Translations under genes and position numbers: made by a program | Notes under the pieces: model-generated | Told to the model about the DNA's origin: nothing | Seen by the model: only the letters and a program-made list of their open reading frames with translations | Databases searched by the model: none | NCBI RefSeq assembly: GCF_004217145.1 | Contig: NZ_SHKR01000015.1 | Coordinates: forward strand, 310,001 to 374,000 | From: Kribbella rubisoli | GTDB lineage: Bacteria; Actinomycetota; Actinomycetes; Propionibacteriales; Kribbellaceae | Length of the DNA stretch: 64,000 nucleotides | Direction of reading: 5' to 3' | Shown here: piece after piece, positions 17,601 to 26,821 of the stretch | Layout: each line of letters begins with the position of its first letter | How positions within the stretch are numbered: the first letter of the stretch is position 1

Positions 17601-18917
17601 CTACCGGAGCGATCGGAACGCCGCGCGGACCTCCTCGGTGAACAGCTGCGGCTCTTCCCAGGCAGCGAAGTGACCGCCGCGGGCCGGCTTGTTGTAGTAG
17701 GCAAGGGTCGGGTAGGCGAGCTCGGCCCAGCTGCGCGGCGACTGGAAGATCTCGCCCGGGAACGCGCTGAATCCGACCGGCACGGTGACCGGCGGCGGGG
17801 TCTGTCCACCGCGGGCCATGGCGCTCTCCCAATACGCGCGGGCGGACGAGACTCCGGTGCCCGTCAGCCAGTACAGCGTGACGTTGTCGAGGACGTGGTC
17901 GCGGGTGAGGTTGCCGGCGACAAGTCCGCCACGGAACGCGCGGGAGATCTTGTAGTAGCTGTCGGTGTCGTGGTCGAGCATCCAGGAAGCGAGCGCGACG
18001 GGCGAGTCGAGTAGTGCGTAGCCGATCGTCTGCGGACGGTTCGACTGCTCGACGATGTAGCCGTTGCCGCTCCGGGCGAACTCGCCGAGCGCCTGGGTGG
18101 CAGCTACCTCGTCCGGAGTGGTCGCCGGGAACTGCACGCCGCCGAGGGCGGGGACGAGGAGGTTCAAATGGATGCCGAGCAGACCGGCCGGTGCGAGCCG
18201 ACCCAGGCTGTCCGTGACGGCGGCGCCGACGTCGCCGCCTTGGGCGACGTACTTCGGGTAGCCGAGGCGTCGCATGAGCTCGGCCCACGCCTTCGCGGTC
18301 CGGCCGGTGTCCCAGCCGGTCTCGGTCGGCTGACCCGAGAAGCCGAACCCGGGGACCGACGGCAGGACCAGGTGGAACGCGTCCGCGGCCCTGCCGCCGT
18401 GCGCGGTCGGGTCGGTGAGCGGGCCGATGGTCTCGAGCAACTCGACGATCGAGCCGGGCCAGCCGTGGGTCATGATCAGCGGCATCGCATCCGCGTGCCG
18501 GGAGCGGACGTGGATGAAGTGGATGTCCACGCCGTCGATCTCGGTGGTGTACTGCGGAAGCCCGTTGAGCTTGGCCTCGAACTTGCGCCAGTCGTACCGG
18601 GTGTTCCAGTACTTCGCCAGCGCCTGACTCGTGGCCAGCTGCACACCTTGCGAGCGATCCGCGACGAGCTCCTCGGAGGGCCAGCGGGTCGCGGCGACCC
18701 GCCGGCGCAACTCGTTGAGCTGATCGCGCGAAGCGGTGAAGCGGAACGGCCGGATCGCGGTGGAGCCGGACGGCGACGACACAGCAGCCGGAGCTGCCAC
18801 GGCCTGGTCGCCCAACGCCGACACGGCCGGTACGGCGAGCCCTGCGGCCAGCCCGCCGTACAGCCCGCCGTACAGGACTGTGCGCCGACTGGGCCTGGGG
18901 GACGCTGACGGAGACAT
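17601..18917 (-). CDS. Tat-exported epoxide hydrolase (EHN family)
   Basis: Alpha/beta hydrolase with the N-terminal epoxide-hydrolase domain, 438 residues from ATG 18917 (SD AAGGGAAG); a GTG at 18932 overlaps an inverted repeat and is less likely. A twin-arginine signal (SRRTVLYGG) shows export. EHN domain is about residues 55-165 (IRPFRFTASRDQLNELRRRV). Catalytic features are HGWPGS (oxyanion), nucleophile Asp near 228 in QGGDVGAAV, and His near 415 in GGHFAAWEEP. Relatives are juvenile-hormone/microsomal-type hydrolases that open epoxides to diols. It lies downstream of a DHA2 efflux pump, perhaps as part of xenobiotic defence. Confidence 0.88.
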   Translation of the reverse strand: MSPSASPRPSRRTVLYGGLYGGLAAGLAVPAVSALGDQAVAAPAAVSSPSGSTAIRPFRFTASRDQLNELRRRVAATRWPSEELVADRSQGVQLATSQALAKYWNTRYDWRKFEAKLNGLPQYTTEIDGVDIHFIHVRSRHADAMPLIMTHGWPGSIVELLETIGPLTDPTAHGGRAADAFHLVLPSVPGFGFSGQPTETGWDTGRTAKAWAELMRRLGYPKYVAQGGDVGAAVTDSLGRLAPAGLLGIHLNLLVPALGGVQFPATTPDEVAATQALGEFARSGNGYIVEQSNRPQTIGYALLDSPVALASWMLDHDTDSYYKISRAFRGGLVAGNLTRDHVLDNVTLYWLTGTGVSSARAYWESAMARGGQTPPPVTVPVGFSAFPGEIFQSPRSWAELAYPTLAYYNKPARGGHFAAWEEPQLFTEEVRAAFRSLR

Positions 18918-18926
18918 ATTCTTCCC

Positions 18927-18953
18927 TTTCACGAGTTCTCTGTACTCGTGAAA
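18927..18953 (-). promoter_or_regulatory. Perfect inverted repeat just upstream of the epoxide hydrolase SD
   Basis: TTTCACGAGT at 18927-18936 and ACTCGTGAAA at 18944-18953 form a perfect 10-bp repeat with a 7-nt centre. It ends 3 nt before the SD of the epoxide hydrolase gene. It could be a repressor operator (length and symmetry suit TetR/ArsR/MarR proteins) or, in RNA, a hairpin that affects ribosome access. The HTH genes at 16587 and 20660 are candidate partners. Confidence 0.6.
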
Positions 18954-18999
18954 GCGTCGTCTGCCGGCGACGGCGTCGCCCCAGTAGAAACCCCTGGTC

Positions 19000-20598
19000 T
19001 TAGTCGATGACTGCCGGCGGGGCCTTCTCGTCGGTCAGGTTGACGACTTCGCGCTTCCGCGGGAGCATCAACGCCGGTATCAAGGTGATGACCACCAGGA
19101 CCCACGCGACCCAGTAGGTGTGGGCGAACGCCGCGGCGGCCTCGGTCAGGCCGCGCTCGATCACGGCCGGGTCGAGGTGCAGCGGAACGATGCTCGCGGG
19201 GCGCGTGTTGGACAAAATCGCTGCCTGCGTCTCGCGGAGTCCCTCGCCGAGCCCGGGAATGTTCTGGGTGCCGGGGATGATCGGCGAGTTGTTCAGCTGG
19301 TTGGTCAGGATGACCGACATCGTGGCGACGCCGCACGAGGAGGCGATCTGCTGGCTGATGTTGAGCAGTGTCGAGCCGCGTGCGACCTGGGGGCCGCGCA
19401 GGGTCCGCAGTGCGGTGGTGAACAGCGGCATCATCGTGCCGCCCATGCCCAGTCCCATCACGAAGAGCATCGCGATCAGGATGCCGTACGGCGTGGTCGC
19501 GGTGATCTGGGTCAGGCCGAACATGCCGATCACGATCAACCCGATCCCGAACGGCACGATCCGGCCGACCGGGACCTTGTCCACCAAGCGCCCGGCGATC
19601 GGCATCGTCACCATCGCACCGATGCCTTGCGGCGCGACCAGGAGGCCGGCCTGCAGCGTGGACTCGCCGCGGATCTGCTGGAAGTACGTCGGGACCAGCA
19701 GCAGTCCGCCGAAGAACGCGGCGGCGAACAGGAACATCGTGATGATCGAGATGGTCAGGTTGCGGTCGCGGAACAGCCGGAGATCCAGCAGCGGGTGCGC
19801 CGGCCGGAACGAGTGCCAGACGAAGGCTGCCATCAGCAGCACACCGATCAGCACCGAGACCCACACCCGGGGCGCAGTGAAGTCACCGCCCTCGGCCGGC
19901 AGCGACGAGATGCCGAAGAGGAACAGCGCGAGCCCTGGCGACATCAGCAGCACGCCGACGAAGTCGAACGACTCGGACGGCTCCGCGTGGTCCTTGGCCA
20001 GCGCGAACCACGCGTAGGTCAGCGCGATCACGCCGAGCGGGACGTTGATCAGGAAGATCCAGTGCCAGCTCGCGACCTGGATCAGCCAGCCGCCCAGGAT
20101 CGGGCCGAGGATCGGGCCGAGCAGCATCGGCACACCGAGGATCGCCATCAGCCGGCCCATCCGGCGCGGACCGGCGGCCTGGGTCATGATCGTCATCCCG
20201 AGCGGCATCAGCATGCCGCCACCGAGACCCTGCAGGACGCGGAAGCCGATCAGCATGTCGATGCTGGAGGCGGTCGCACACAGCGCGGACCCGGCGGTGA
20301 AGAGGAAGATCGCGGCCATGTACAGCCGCTTCGTGCCGAACCGGTTGGCGGCCCATCCGGTCAGCGGGATCACGGTCGCCAGTGCGAGCGTGTACCCCGT
20401 GACCGTCCAGGCGACCGTGGAGTACGCGACCGGGTTGCCCGGCGTCCCGAACTCGTCCTGGAACGTCGGCAGCGCGACGTTGACCACGGTGATGTCGAGG
20501 ATCGACATGATGGCCCCGAGCACCACGACACCGGCGATCTTCAGTACTGCGGCATCGATCTGATCGGGGTATTCGGCTTGCGTATCAGGCTGACTCAC
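19000..20598 (-). CDS. DHA2-family (EmrB/QacA-type) drug efflux transporter
   Basis: MFS transporter with 14 membrane segments, 532 residues. I chose GTG 20598 because AAGGGGGGA lies just upstream; the frame extends further but without an SD. Family marks are LDITVVNVALPTFQDEF in segment 1, QGLGGGMLMPLGMTIM in motif C region, and GPILGPILGGWLI. It exports hydrophobic compounds by proton antiport. The XRE regulator gene lies 61 nt upstream of this start on the same strand, so the regulator may control the pump. Confidence 0.9.
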   Translation of the reverse strand: MSQPDTQAEYPDQIDAAVLKIAGVVVLGAIMSILDITVVNVALPTFQDEFGTPGNPVAYSTVAWTVTGYTLALATVIPLTGWAANRFGTKRLYMAAIFLFTAGSALCATASSIDMLIGFRVLQGLGGGMLMPLGMTIMTQAAGPRRMGRLMAILGVPMLLGPILGPILGGWLIQVASWHWIFLINVPLGVIALTYAWFALAKDHAEPSESFDFVGVLLMSPGLALFLFGISSLPAEGGDFTAPRVWVSVLIGVLLMAAFVWHSFRPAHPLLDLRLFRDRNLTISIITMFLFAAAFFGGLLLVPTYFQQIRGESTLQAGLLVAPQGIGAMVTMPIAGRLVDKVPVGRIVPFGIGLIVIGMFGLTQITATTPYGILIAMLFVMGLGMGGTMMPLFTTALRTLRGPQVARGSTLLNISQQIASSCGVATMSVILTNQLNNSPIIPGTQNIPGLGEGLRETQAAILSNTRPASIVPLHLDPAVIERGLTEAAAAFAHTYWVAWVLVVITLIPALMLPRKREVVNLTDEKAPPAVID

Positions 20599-20659
20599 GA
20601 GTCCCCCCTTGGGTACGAGCACGTCGTTCCAGAGCCTACGCGCGCCCACCCCCCAAAAG

Positions 20660-21544
20660 TCAGCCGGTTTCGCCGGCGTGACTCCCTGTCGTCACCCAAC
20701 TCCCGAGCAGAGCCAGCGCGTCCGCGGAAGGCGAGGCGGGCTCGGGGGAGTAGGCCGTGATCGTGAGACCGGCGTCGGCGGACAGCTCCATGGCTTCGAA
20801 ATCGACCGTGATCACGCCGACCACGGGGTGGTGGAAGGATTTCGTGCCGGTGCGGTGCAGGCGGACGTTCTGGTCGGCCCAGCGGGTCCGGAAGTCCTCG
20901 CTGCGGGTGCTCAGCTCGCCGATCAGGTCGGTCAGATCCTTGTTGTACGGGTCGCGCCCGGCCTCGGTGCGCAGGATCGCGACATTGGTGTTCGCGGACA
21001 GATTCCAGTCCGGGTGGAAGTCGTGCGCTCTCGGGTCGAGGAACCCGAACCGCGCGTGGTTCGGCGCCTGCCCGGGAGCGGTGACCGGGCTGTCGAAGAG
21101 CGGCGCGAAGAGGGCACGCCCGAGCGGGTTGGCGGCCAGGACGTCGAGACGTCCGTTGCGGACGAGCGCGGGCGTGGTCGCCATACCGTCGAGAATGCGC
21201 TGCACGGCAGGCCTCACCCGTCGGGCCGGTTCGCGGCGCGGGGTGCGGTGGCTGGCGTTCGCAGTACGGGCGAGGTCGAACAGGTAGGTACGCTCGGCTT
21301 CGTCCAACTGGAGGGCGTCCGAGATGGCGTGCAGGACGGTCTCGGAGACGCCGGAGAGGTTGCCCTTCTCGATCCGTGCGTAGTAGTCGACGCTCAGCCC
21401 GGCCAGCGTTGCGACTTCCTCGCGGCGTAGCCCCGGCACGCGCCGGTTGCCCCCGTAGTACTGCAGCCCGGCCTGCTGCGGCGTGACCTTCCCGCGCCGG
21501 TTGACGAGGAAGTCCCGCACCTGCTTCCGGTTCTCCGTGCTCAC
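20660..21544 (-). CDS. XRE-family regulator with MmyB-like ligand domain
   Basis: 294 residues from a GTG start. Helix-turn-helix at about 10-90 (RREEVATLAGLSVDYYARIEKG), followed by the MmyB-like PAS-related domain (about 105-275: GMATTPALVRNGRLDVLAANPL, FLDPRAHDFHPDW). Proteins of this family in actinomycetes control adjacent oxidoreductases or efflux pumps and may bind fatty-acid-like ligands. The divergent neighbour is an aldo/keto reductase and the downstream neighbour is a DHA2 pump; both are plausible targets. Confidence 0.9.
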   Translation of the reverse strand: MSTENRKQVRDFLVNRRGKVTPQQAGLQYYGGNRRVPGLRREEVATLAGLSVDYYARIEKGNLSGVSETVLHAISDALQLDEAERTYLFDLARTANASHRTPRREPARRVRPAVQRILDGMATTPALVRNGRLDVLAANPLGRALFAPLFDSPVTAPGQAPNHARFGFLDPRAHDFHPDWNLSANTNVAILRTEAGRDPYNKDLTDLIGELSTRSEDFRTRWADQNVRLHRTGTKSFHHPVVGVITVDFEAMELSADAGLTITAYSPEPASPSADALALLGSWVTTGSHAGETG

Positions 21545-21664
21545 GTTTCCAGCTTACGAACGCCGGTGCCGGCGAGGGGGGTTCTGTCAGTACCCCGTTC
21601 GCCCAGGCCTCCCGCCTGCCCCCCCGACGGGGGTTGGCTGGGCTGTGAGCAACTAGGAGGACAA

Positions 21665-22654
21665 ATGAAGGAACGCACTCTTGGAGCCGACGGTCCCGTG
21701 GTGTCGGCGATCGGGCTCGGTTGTATGACGATGACCGGCGGGTACGGCGGGCGGCCGGATCGAGGGGAGATGGTCAAGCTTCTGCACGCTGCGGTGGAGC
21801 GGGGTGTCACGTTCTTCGACACCGCGGAGACCTATGGGCCGCATGCGAATGAGGAGTTCGTGGGTGAGGCGCTGGGGCCGTACCTGGGTCGGGTGGTGGT
21901 GGCAACGAAGTTCGCGAACGCGATCGATCCGGTGGAGCGCAAGCCGCTCGGGCGGATGCTGCGGCCGGACGAGGTGGCGGGCGCTGTCGACGGCTCGCTG
22001 CGGCGGCTCGGGGTCGAGGCGATCGACCTGTACTACCAGCATCGCGTGAATCCGGCGTACCCGATCGAGGAGTTCGCCGGGGCGGTGAGGGAGCTGATCG
22101 AGGCCGGGAAGGTCAAGCGGTACGGGATGTCCGAGGCCGCCGCGAATACGATCCGGCGCGCGCACGCCGTACAGCCCGTGACCGCGGTGCAGAGCGAGTA
22201 CTCACTCTGGTGGCGTCGACCCGAGGAAGAGGTCCTGGCTACGTGTGAGGAGCTGGGGATCGGGTTCGTGCCGTACAGCCCACTCGGCAAGGGATTCTTG
22301 ACCGGTACGGTCGGGTCCACCTTTGACAAGGACAACGATCTGCGCGCACGCATCCCGCGGTTCGGGGCCGAGGCTCTGCAGCACAACGTTGCAATGGTCG
22401 AGTTGGTGCAGTCCTTCGCCACTGCGAACGGCGTGACGCCGGCGCAGATCGCGCTCGCGTGGTTGCTGGCGCGGAAGCCGTGGATCGTTCCGATTCCGGG
22501 TACGACGAAGCTGCACCGGCTGGAGGAGAACCTCGCAGCCGCGGACGTCACGCTGTCCGCCGACGAGCTCGACCGGCTGACCGAGGCGTCGTCCCGGATC
22601 AGGATCGAGGGCGGCCGGTATCCGGATGAGCTGGAGGCCCAGACCTATCTCTAG
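21665..22654 (+). CDS. Aldo/keto reductase
   Basis: NADPH-dependent oxidoreductase of 329 residues. ATG 21665 follows a strong SD (AGGAGG); an upstream in-frame start has none. The catalytic tetrad is present: Asp52, Tyr57 (FFDTAETYG), Lys82 (VVATKF) and His126 (YYQHRVNP). The C-terminus carries the cofactor motif IPIPGTTKLHRLEEN-like sequence. Closest to the AKR11/13 groups of soil bacteria. It is divergent from the XRE regulator, a common arrangement in which the regulator represses the reductase. Confidence 0.93.
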   Translation: MKERTLGADGPVVSAIGLGCMTMTGGYGGRPDRGEMVKLLHAAVERGVTFFDTAETYGPHANEEFVGEALGPYLGRVVVATKFANAIDPVERKPLGRMLRPDEVAGAVDGSLRRLGVEAIDLYYQHRVNPAYPIEEFAGAVRELIEAGKVKRYGMSEAAANTIRRAHAVQPVTAVQSEYSLWWRRPEEEVLATCEELGIGFVPYSPLGKGFLTGTVGSTFDKDNDLRARIPRFGAEALQHNVAMVELVQSFATANGVTPAQIALAWLLARKPWIVPIPGTTKLHRLEENLAAADVTLSADELDRLTEASSRIRIEGGRYPDELEAQTYL

Positions 22655-22711
22655 GTCGTGGCCTAGTGTGGGTCGTGCGGCACCCCATTGAGCCCCGGTT
22701 GAGGAGGAGCG

Positions 22712-23026
22712 ATGTCGGACGAACCTTTCGAGACTTCGGAGAACGTGCACCGTGATCGGCGGGAGCACGGTGGCGGCGACTCGATCCACCCGGACCAGGA
22801 CGAGCTGGACCGCCGGACCGAGGAGGAGCGGGTCGAGGCCGGTGTCGACGCGTACGACCCGGACGAGGTCCCGCCGGCGACCGACGAGCCGGTGCCGACC
22901 GACGTGACGCAGTCAGAGGTCTACGAGGAGGCGAAGGCGGAGCTGGACCGCGAGGAGTCCGAGGGCGAGATCTACCCCCTGACCGAGCGCCACCCGTTCC
23001 CGCCGTCCCACTACGACCGCTCCTGA
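22712..23026 (+). CDS. Small acidic hydrophilic protein, function unknown
   Basis: A 104-residue protein from ATG 22712 with SD GAGGAGG. It has no hydrophobic segment; about a third of residues are Asp or Glu (DQDELDRRTEEERVEAG, YEEAKAELDREESEGE), so it is probably largely disordered or helical. It ends HPFPPSHYDRS. I cannot assign a family. The next gene starts 10 nt downstream. Confidence 0.65.
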   Translation: MSDEPFETSENVHRDRREHGGGDSIHPDQDELDRRTEEERVEAGVDAYDPDEVPPATDEPVPTDVTQSEVYEEAKAELDREESEGEIYPLTERHPFPPSHYDRS

Positions 23027-23036
23027 CGGCGGCCGC

Positions 23037-23348
23037 ATGATCGCGCGGATGTGGCGCGGCTGGGTGCCGACCGAGAAGGCCGCGGAGTACGCCGAGATCG
23101 TCGAGCGCACCGGCATGTCCGGCTACCGCCGTACCCCGGGGAACCAGGGCGCGCAGCTCCTGACCCGGGATCTCGGCGACGGCCGGACCGAGATCGTCAC
23201 GCTCAGCTGGTGGACCGACCTCGACCACATCCGCGCGTTCGCCGGCGACGACATCACGCACGCGAAGTACTACCCCGAAGACGACGACTACCTGCTCGAG
23301 CGAGAGCTCACCGTCACCCACTTCGAGGTCAGACCCGAGGACACCTGA
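23037..23348 (+). CDS. Antibiotic biosynthesis monooxygenase (ABM)-like protein
   Basis: A 103-residue dimeric alpha-beta barrel protein. It begins MIARMWRGWVPTEKAAEY and contains EIVTLSWWTDLDHIRAFAG followed by AKYYPEDDDYL, the usual ABM/dabb pattern of strand, helix, strand and conserved Trp. Members include small monooxygenases and structural relatives of unknown role. It overlaps neither neighbour and is 10 nt after the acidic protein gene. Confidence 0.8.
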   Translation: MIARMWRGWVPTEKAAEYAEIVERTGMSGYRRTPGNQGAQLLTRDLGDGRTEIVTLSWWTDLDHIRAFAGDDITHAKYYPEDDDYLLERELTVTHFEVRPEDT

Positions 23349-23372
23349 CTACGTGGTTGTCTGCGACTCACG

Positions 23373-24347
23373 CTAGGGGTGGGCGGTCGGTTCCCGCTTC
23401 TCGATTCCTGACGGGAAGCCGAAGGTTGTGACCAGGGTGGGGTTCTGGAACTCGACCACTCGGGAGATGCCGGTGGTGGTGGCGGTCAGTACGACGATGC
23501 CGCTCGCCTGGCCGCGGTGGTACACGGCTGCGGCGGGCTGGGCGTTGGCGGTCGTGGGGATGAACTGCCAGTCGCCCGGCGGCCCGAACACGTGAGCCTC
23601 GAGCAGGTGGATGCACCTCGTCTTGCCCGATTGCCAGTCGCGGAACGGTGTTGCCTCGAGCGTGGCGTCTGCGCGGAGTACCTGCTCCAGCAGGTTGGCG
23701 TCCGAGCGCTCGAAGGCCGTGATGTAGCCGTCGAGCAATGCGCGTGCCCGCTGGTCGGTCGGCTCGAGGAGCTCGTCGGGCTCCACCTCGTCGAGGGTCG
23801 AACGGGCCCGCTGCAGGGCGCTCTTGACCGCCGCCGTGGTGGTGCCGAGGATCTCCGCGGTATCGGTCGCCGGGAACGCCAGGACCTCGCGCAGGATAAG
23901 AACCGCGCGTTGGCGTGGCGGCAAGAGCTGGAGGCTGGCGATCAGCGCGAGCCGCACCGACTCACGGGCGACAACCACCGCAGCCGGATCGTCGGCGGCC
24001 GGTGCGATCCAGCTGTCCGGGAGGGGCTCGAGCCACGAGACCTCGCCCGGTACGGCGGGGAGCGGCGGGCGGTCGGGTCCGTCGTACGGGCCGGCCAGAC
24101 CGGAGGGCAGCATCCGGCCCTGTCGCGAGTCGAGGGCCGTGAGGCAGACGTTGGTGGCGATCTTGTAGAGCCAGGAACGGATCGAAGCGCGGCCCTCGAA
24201 ACCGGCGTACGAGCGCCAGGCCCGCAGGTAGGTCTCCTGCACCAGGTCCTCGGCGTCGTGCGCGGAGCCGACCATGCGGTAGCAGAGCGCGAGCAGTTCC
24301 CGCCGGTACCGCTCGGTGTCCGCGGCGAACTGCTCGTCCGAGCCCAT
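23373..24347 (-). CDS. ECF sigma factor with C-terminal SnoaL-like domain (SigG/SigJ type)
   Basis: A 324-residue sigma-70 family protein. Region 2 is about residues 12-80 (LCYRMVGSAHDAEDLVQETYLRAWR), region 4 about 130-190 (LPPRQRAVLILREVLAF, AEILGTTTAAVKSALQRAR). The last 120 residues form an NTF2/SnoaL-like domain (ARALLDGYITAFERSD), which in this ECF class takes the place of an anti-sigma factor. The reading frame extends further upstream without stops, but ATG 24347 is the natural N-terminus of region 2. It starts 12 nt after the quinone oxidoreductase gene, so the two share an operon. Confidence 0.9.
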   Translation of the reverse strand: MGSDEQFAADTERYRRELLALCYRMVGSAHDAEDLVQETYLRAWRSYAGFEGRASIRSWLYKIATNVCLTALDSRQGRMLPSGLAGPYDGPDRPPLPAVPGEVSWLEPLPDSWIAPAADDPAAVVVARESVRLALIASLQLLPPRQRAVLILREVLAFPATDTAEILGTTTAAVKSALQRARSTLDEVEPDELLEPTDQRARALLDGYITAFERSDANLLEQVLRADATLEATPFRDWQSGKTRCIHLLEAHVFGPPGDWQFIPTTANAQPAAAVYHRGQASGIVVLTATTTGISRVVEFQNPTLVTTFGFPSGIEKREPTAHP

Positions 24348-24358
24348 ACGCAATTGTC

Positions 24359-25309
24359 TCAAGGCAGCAGGGCCAGCTTGCCGACGGTCGCGCGGGCTTC
24401 CAGTTCCGCGAGCGCTTTCGGCCCGTCGGCCAGGTCGTAGGTGGTGGGTCGACCGGGGGACAGGACGCCGGCGGCGATGAGCCCGAACAGCTCGCCGAAG
24501 ATGTGCGGCGCGGTCTCGATGAGAACTCCGAGGTTGAAGCCGATCACGTGGACTTGATGCCTGTACACCAGGTCCCAGTTGGTGATCGCAGCCTCGCCAC
24601 CTGCCGCTCCGATGACGACGACCCGACCAGTGACCCGCTTGGCGGCCGCGAGGCTGGCTTCGAAGGTCCCTCCCGTCTCCACCACCAGATCGACGCCGCC
24701 GGTGAGCCGCAGTACGTCGGCCGCGAGCGCATCGCTCCGCGAGTCGAGTACATGGTCGGCACCCAGCGCCAGCACGACCTCGTGCTTGCTCGGCGACGCG
24801 GTGCCGATGACCGTAGCGCCATAGTGCTTGGCGATCTTCACCGCCGCCTGCCCGGTCGCACCCGCGGCCGCGTGGATCATCACGGTCTCTCCGGCGGCAA
24901 CGCGGCCGAGCGTCGTCAGCGCAGCCAGCGCGGTAGGCCAATTCACCACCATCCCCAGCGCGTCCTGCGCCGTCCACCCCGCAGGCACCGGCACGGCCGT
25001 CGGCAACACCATGTACTCCGCAAACGCACCGTCCCCGATCCCGACGACGAGTTCTCCCAAGCGCGCCTCGCTCACCCCGTCACCTACCGCCACGATCTCC
25101 CCAGCCGCCTCGAACCCAGCCAGGTACGGCGGCGTCGGTCCACCGCCGAACACGCCATAACTCTTCGAGAGGTCGGCGAAGTTGATGCCCGCCGCCGCGA
25201 CCCGAATCAACACCTCACCCGGCCCAGGCACCGGCACCGCCGTATCGGCGATCAGTCGCATGTCCCGAGGACCGTCGAAAGACATCTGCTTCAGCGCTCG
25301 CATTTCCAT
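24359..25309 (-). CDS. Zinc-free medium-chain dehydrogenase (NADPH:quinone oxidoreductase-like)
   Basis: 316 residues. The N-terminal GroES-like domain has GEVLIRVAAAGINFADL and lacks the zinc-binding Cys/His set, as in quinone oxidoreductases. The NADPH-binding motif is AAAGATGQAAVKIAKHYGA near residues 148-166. It likely reduces quinones or enones using NADPH. Starts ATG 25309 or 25303. It precedes the ECF sigma gene, so the sigma factor may respond to electrophile or redox stress, which is inference. Confidence 0.9.
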   Translation of the reverse strand: MEMRALKQMSFDGPRDMRLIADTAVPVPGPGEVLIRVAAAGINFADLSKSYGVFGGGPTPPYLAGFEAAGEIVAVGDGVSEARLGELVVGIGDGAFAEYMVLPTAVPVPAGWTAQDALGMVVNWPTALAALTTLGRVAAGETVMIHAAAGATGQAAVKIAKHYGATVIGTASPSKHEVVLALGADHVLDSRSDALAADVLRLTGGVDLVVETGGTFEASLAAAKRVTGRVVVIGAAGGEAAITNWDLVYRHQVHVIGFNLGVLIETAPHIFGELFGLIAAGVLSPGRPTTYDLADGPKALAELEARATVGKLALLP

Positions 25310-25386
25310 GTCAGGTAGACCGGCCCCGCGACGAAAAGGAATCGGTCTGGTTTGATGAAGTTTCCCGACGCCCCTAGGGAGTGCTG

Positions 25387-26817
25387 ATGATTCGCCGTGT
25401 GCTCGTGCTGCTGGCCAGTTTGTCGATGGTGTGGTTGAGCGTGCCGGTCGCGCAGGCTGCGCCGAGCGGAGATCGGGACGTCATCGTCCAGCTGTTCGAG
25501 TGGAACTGGAACAGCGTGGGCCGCGAGTGCGGCGCGGTGCTCGGTCCCAAGGGGTACGGCGCTGTGCAGGTCTCGCCGCCGCAGGAGCATGTCGTGCTGC
25601 CCGGGTCGGGGTATCCGTGGTGGCAGGACTACCAGCCGGTGAGCTACAAGATCGACAACACCCGCCGCGGTACCCGCGCCGAGTTCGTTGCCATGGTCAA
25701 CAGTTGTCACGCCGCGGGCGTCAAGGTGTACGTCGACTCGGTGATCAACCACATGACCGGCGGCTCGTCCGGCGGGGCCGGCAGCGCGGGCTCGTCGTAC
25801 ACGCACTACGACTACCCGGGGATCTACCAGAACCAGGACTTCCACCACTGCGGGCGGAACGGCAACGACGACATCGTCAACTACAACGACCGGTACGAGG
25901 TGCAGAACTGCGAGCTGGTCGACCTGGCGGATCTCGCGACGGATACCGACTACGTGCGCGGCCGGATCGCGGCGTACCTGAACGATTTGCTGTCGATCGG
26001 CGTCGACGGGTTCCGGCTGGATGCCTCCAAGCACATGGCGGCCGCGGACATCGCCGCGATCAAGGCGAAGCTGTCGGGTCCGGCGTACCTCTATCAGGAG
26101 GTCATCTACGGCGCGGGCGAGCCGATCACCCCGGACGAGTACGTCGGCAACGGTGACGTGCTGGAGTTCCGGTACGGGACGGATCTCGCGAAGGTCTTCA
26201 ACACCGAGCGACTGGCGTACCTGCACACGTTCGCCGAGCCGCTGCCGTCGGATCACGCGGTCGTGTTCACCGACAACCACGACACGCAGCGGGGGAGCGG
26301 CGTACTGACGTTCCGCGACAACGGCCGGTACGCGATGGCGAACGCGTTCATGCTGGCGTGGACGTACGGTACGCCGAAGGTGATGTCGAGCTACGAGTAC
26401 AGCTCGAACGACGAAGGCCCGCCGTCGACGAACACCGGGCAGACCGTCGACACGACGTGCTTCGCGAATCGGTGGCGCTGCGAGCACGAGTGGCGCGTGA
26501 TCGCGAACATGGTCGGCTTCCACAACACGACGCGGGGGACCGCCGTCACCGAATGGTGGGACAACGGCAACGACGCGATCGCCTTCGGCCGCGGCACCAA
26601 GGGGTACCTCGTCCTCAACGACGAGAGCTCTGCCCTGACCGGCCGCAGCTTCCACACCGACCTCCCGGCCGGGGTGTACTGCGACGTCTTCCACGGCGAC
26701 TACACACCCGGCCACTGCAGCGGACCGACGTACACCGTCGACTCGGACGGCTGGTTCCGCGCCGACATCGCAGCCACCGACGGCCTCGCCCTACACGCCG
26801 GCGCCAAGGTCTCCTGA
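25387..26817 (+). CDS. Secreted alpha-amylase (GH13)
   Basis: Extracellular endo-acting starch hydrolase of 476 residues. ATG 25387 follows AGGGAG; GTG 25381 is an alternative. A Sec signal peptide ends at about VAQA-AP. Catalytic residues are Asp212 (GFRLDAS), Glu238 (YQEV) and Asp299 (FTDNHD), with the chloride/calcium-type surroundings of the animal and Streptomyces-like amylases (VINHMTGG). A C-terminal beta domain is present (about 390-476), but there is no starch-binding module, so action on raw starch may be limited. Confidence 0.93.
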   Translation: MIRRVLVLLASLSMVWLSVPVAQAAPSGDRDVIVQLFEWNWNSVGRECGAVLGPKGYGAVQVSPPQEHVVLPGSGYPWWQDYQPVSYKIDNTRRGTRAEFVAMVNSCHAAGVKVYVDSVINHMTGGSSGGAGSAGSSYTHYDYPGIYQNQDFHHCGRNGNDDIVNYNDRYEVQNCELVDLADLATDTDYVRGRIAAYLNDLLSIGVDGFRLDASKHMAAADIAAIKAKLSGPAYLYQEVIYGAGEPITPDEYVGNGDVLEFRYGTDLAKVFNTERLAYLHTFAEPLPSDHAVVFTDNHDTQRGSGVLTFRDNGRYAMANAFMLAWTYGTPKVMSSYEYSSNDEGPPSTNTGQTVDTTCFANRWRCEHEWRVIANMVGFHNTTRGTAVTEWWDNGNDAIAFGRGTKGYLVLNDESSALTGRSFHTDLPAGVYCDVFHGDYTPGHCSGPTYTVDSDGWFRADIAATDGLALHAGAKVS

Positions 26818-26821
26818 AGCG

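Noticed and set aside
19120..20760. A 546-codon plus-strand frame over the DHA2 transporter
   Set aside because: Low-complexity Arg/Asp/His-rich product; the minus strand encodes a standard 14-segment transporter.
24348..24977. N-terminal extension of the sigma factor gene, in frame for 210 more codons
   Set aside because: It overlaps the quinone oxidoreductase gene on the same strand and has no similarity to sigma factors; ATG 24347 gives the normal N-terminus.
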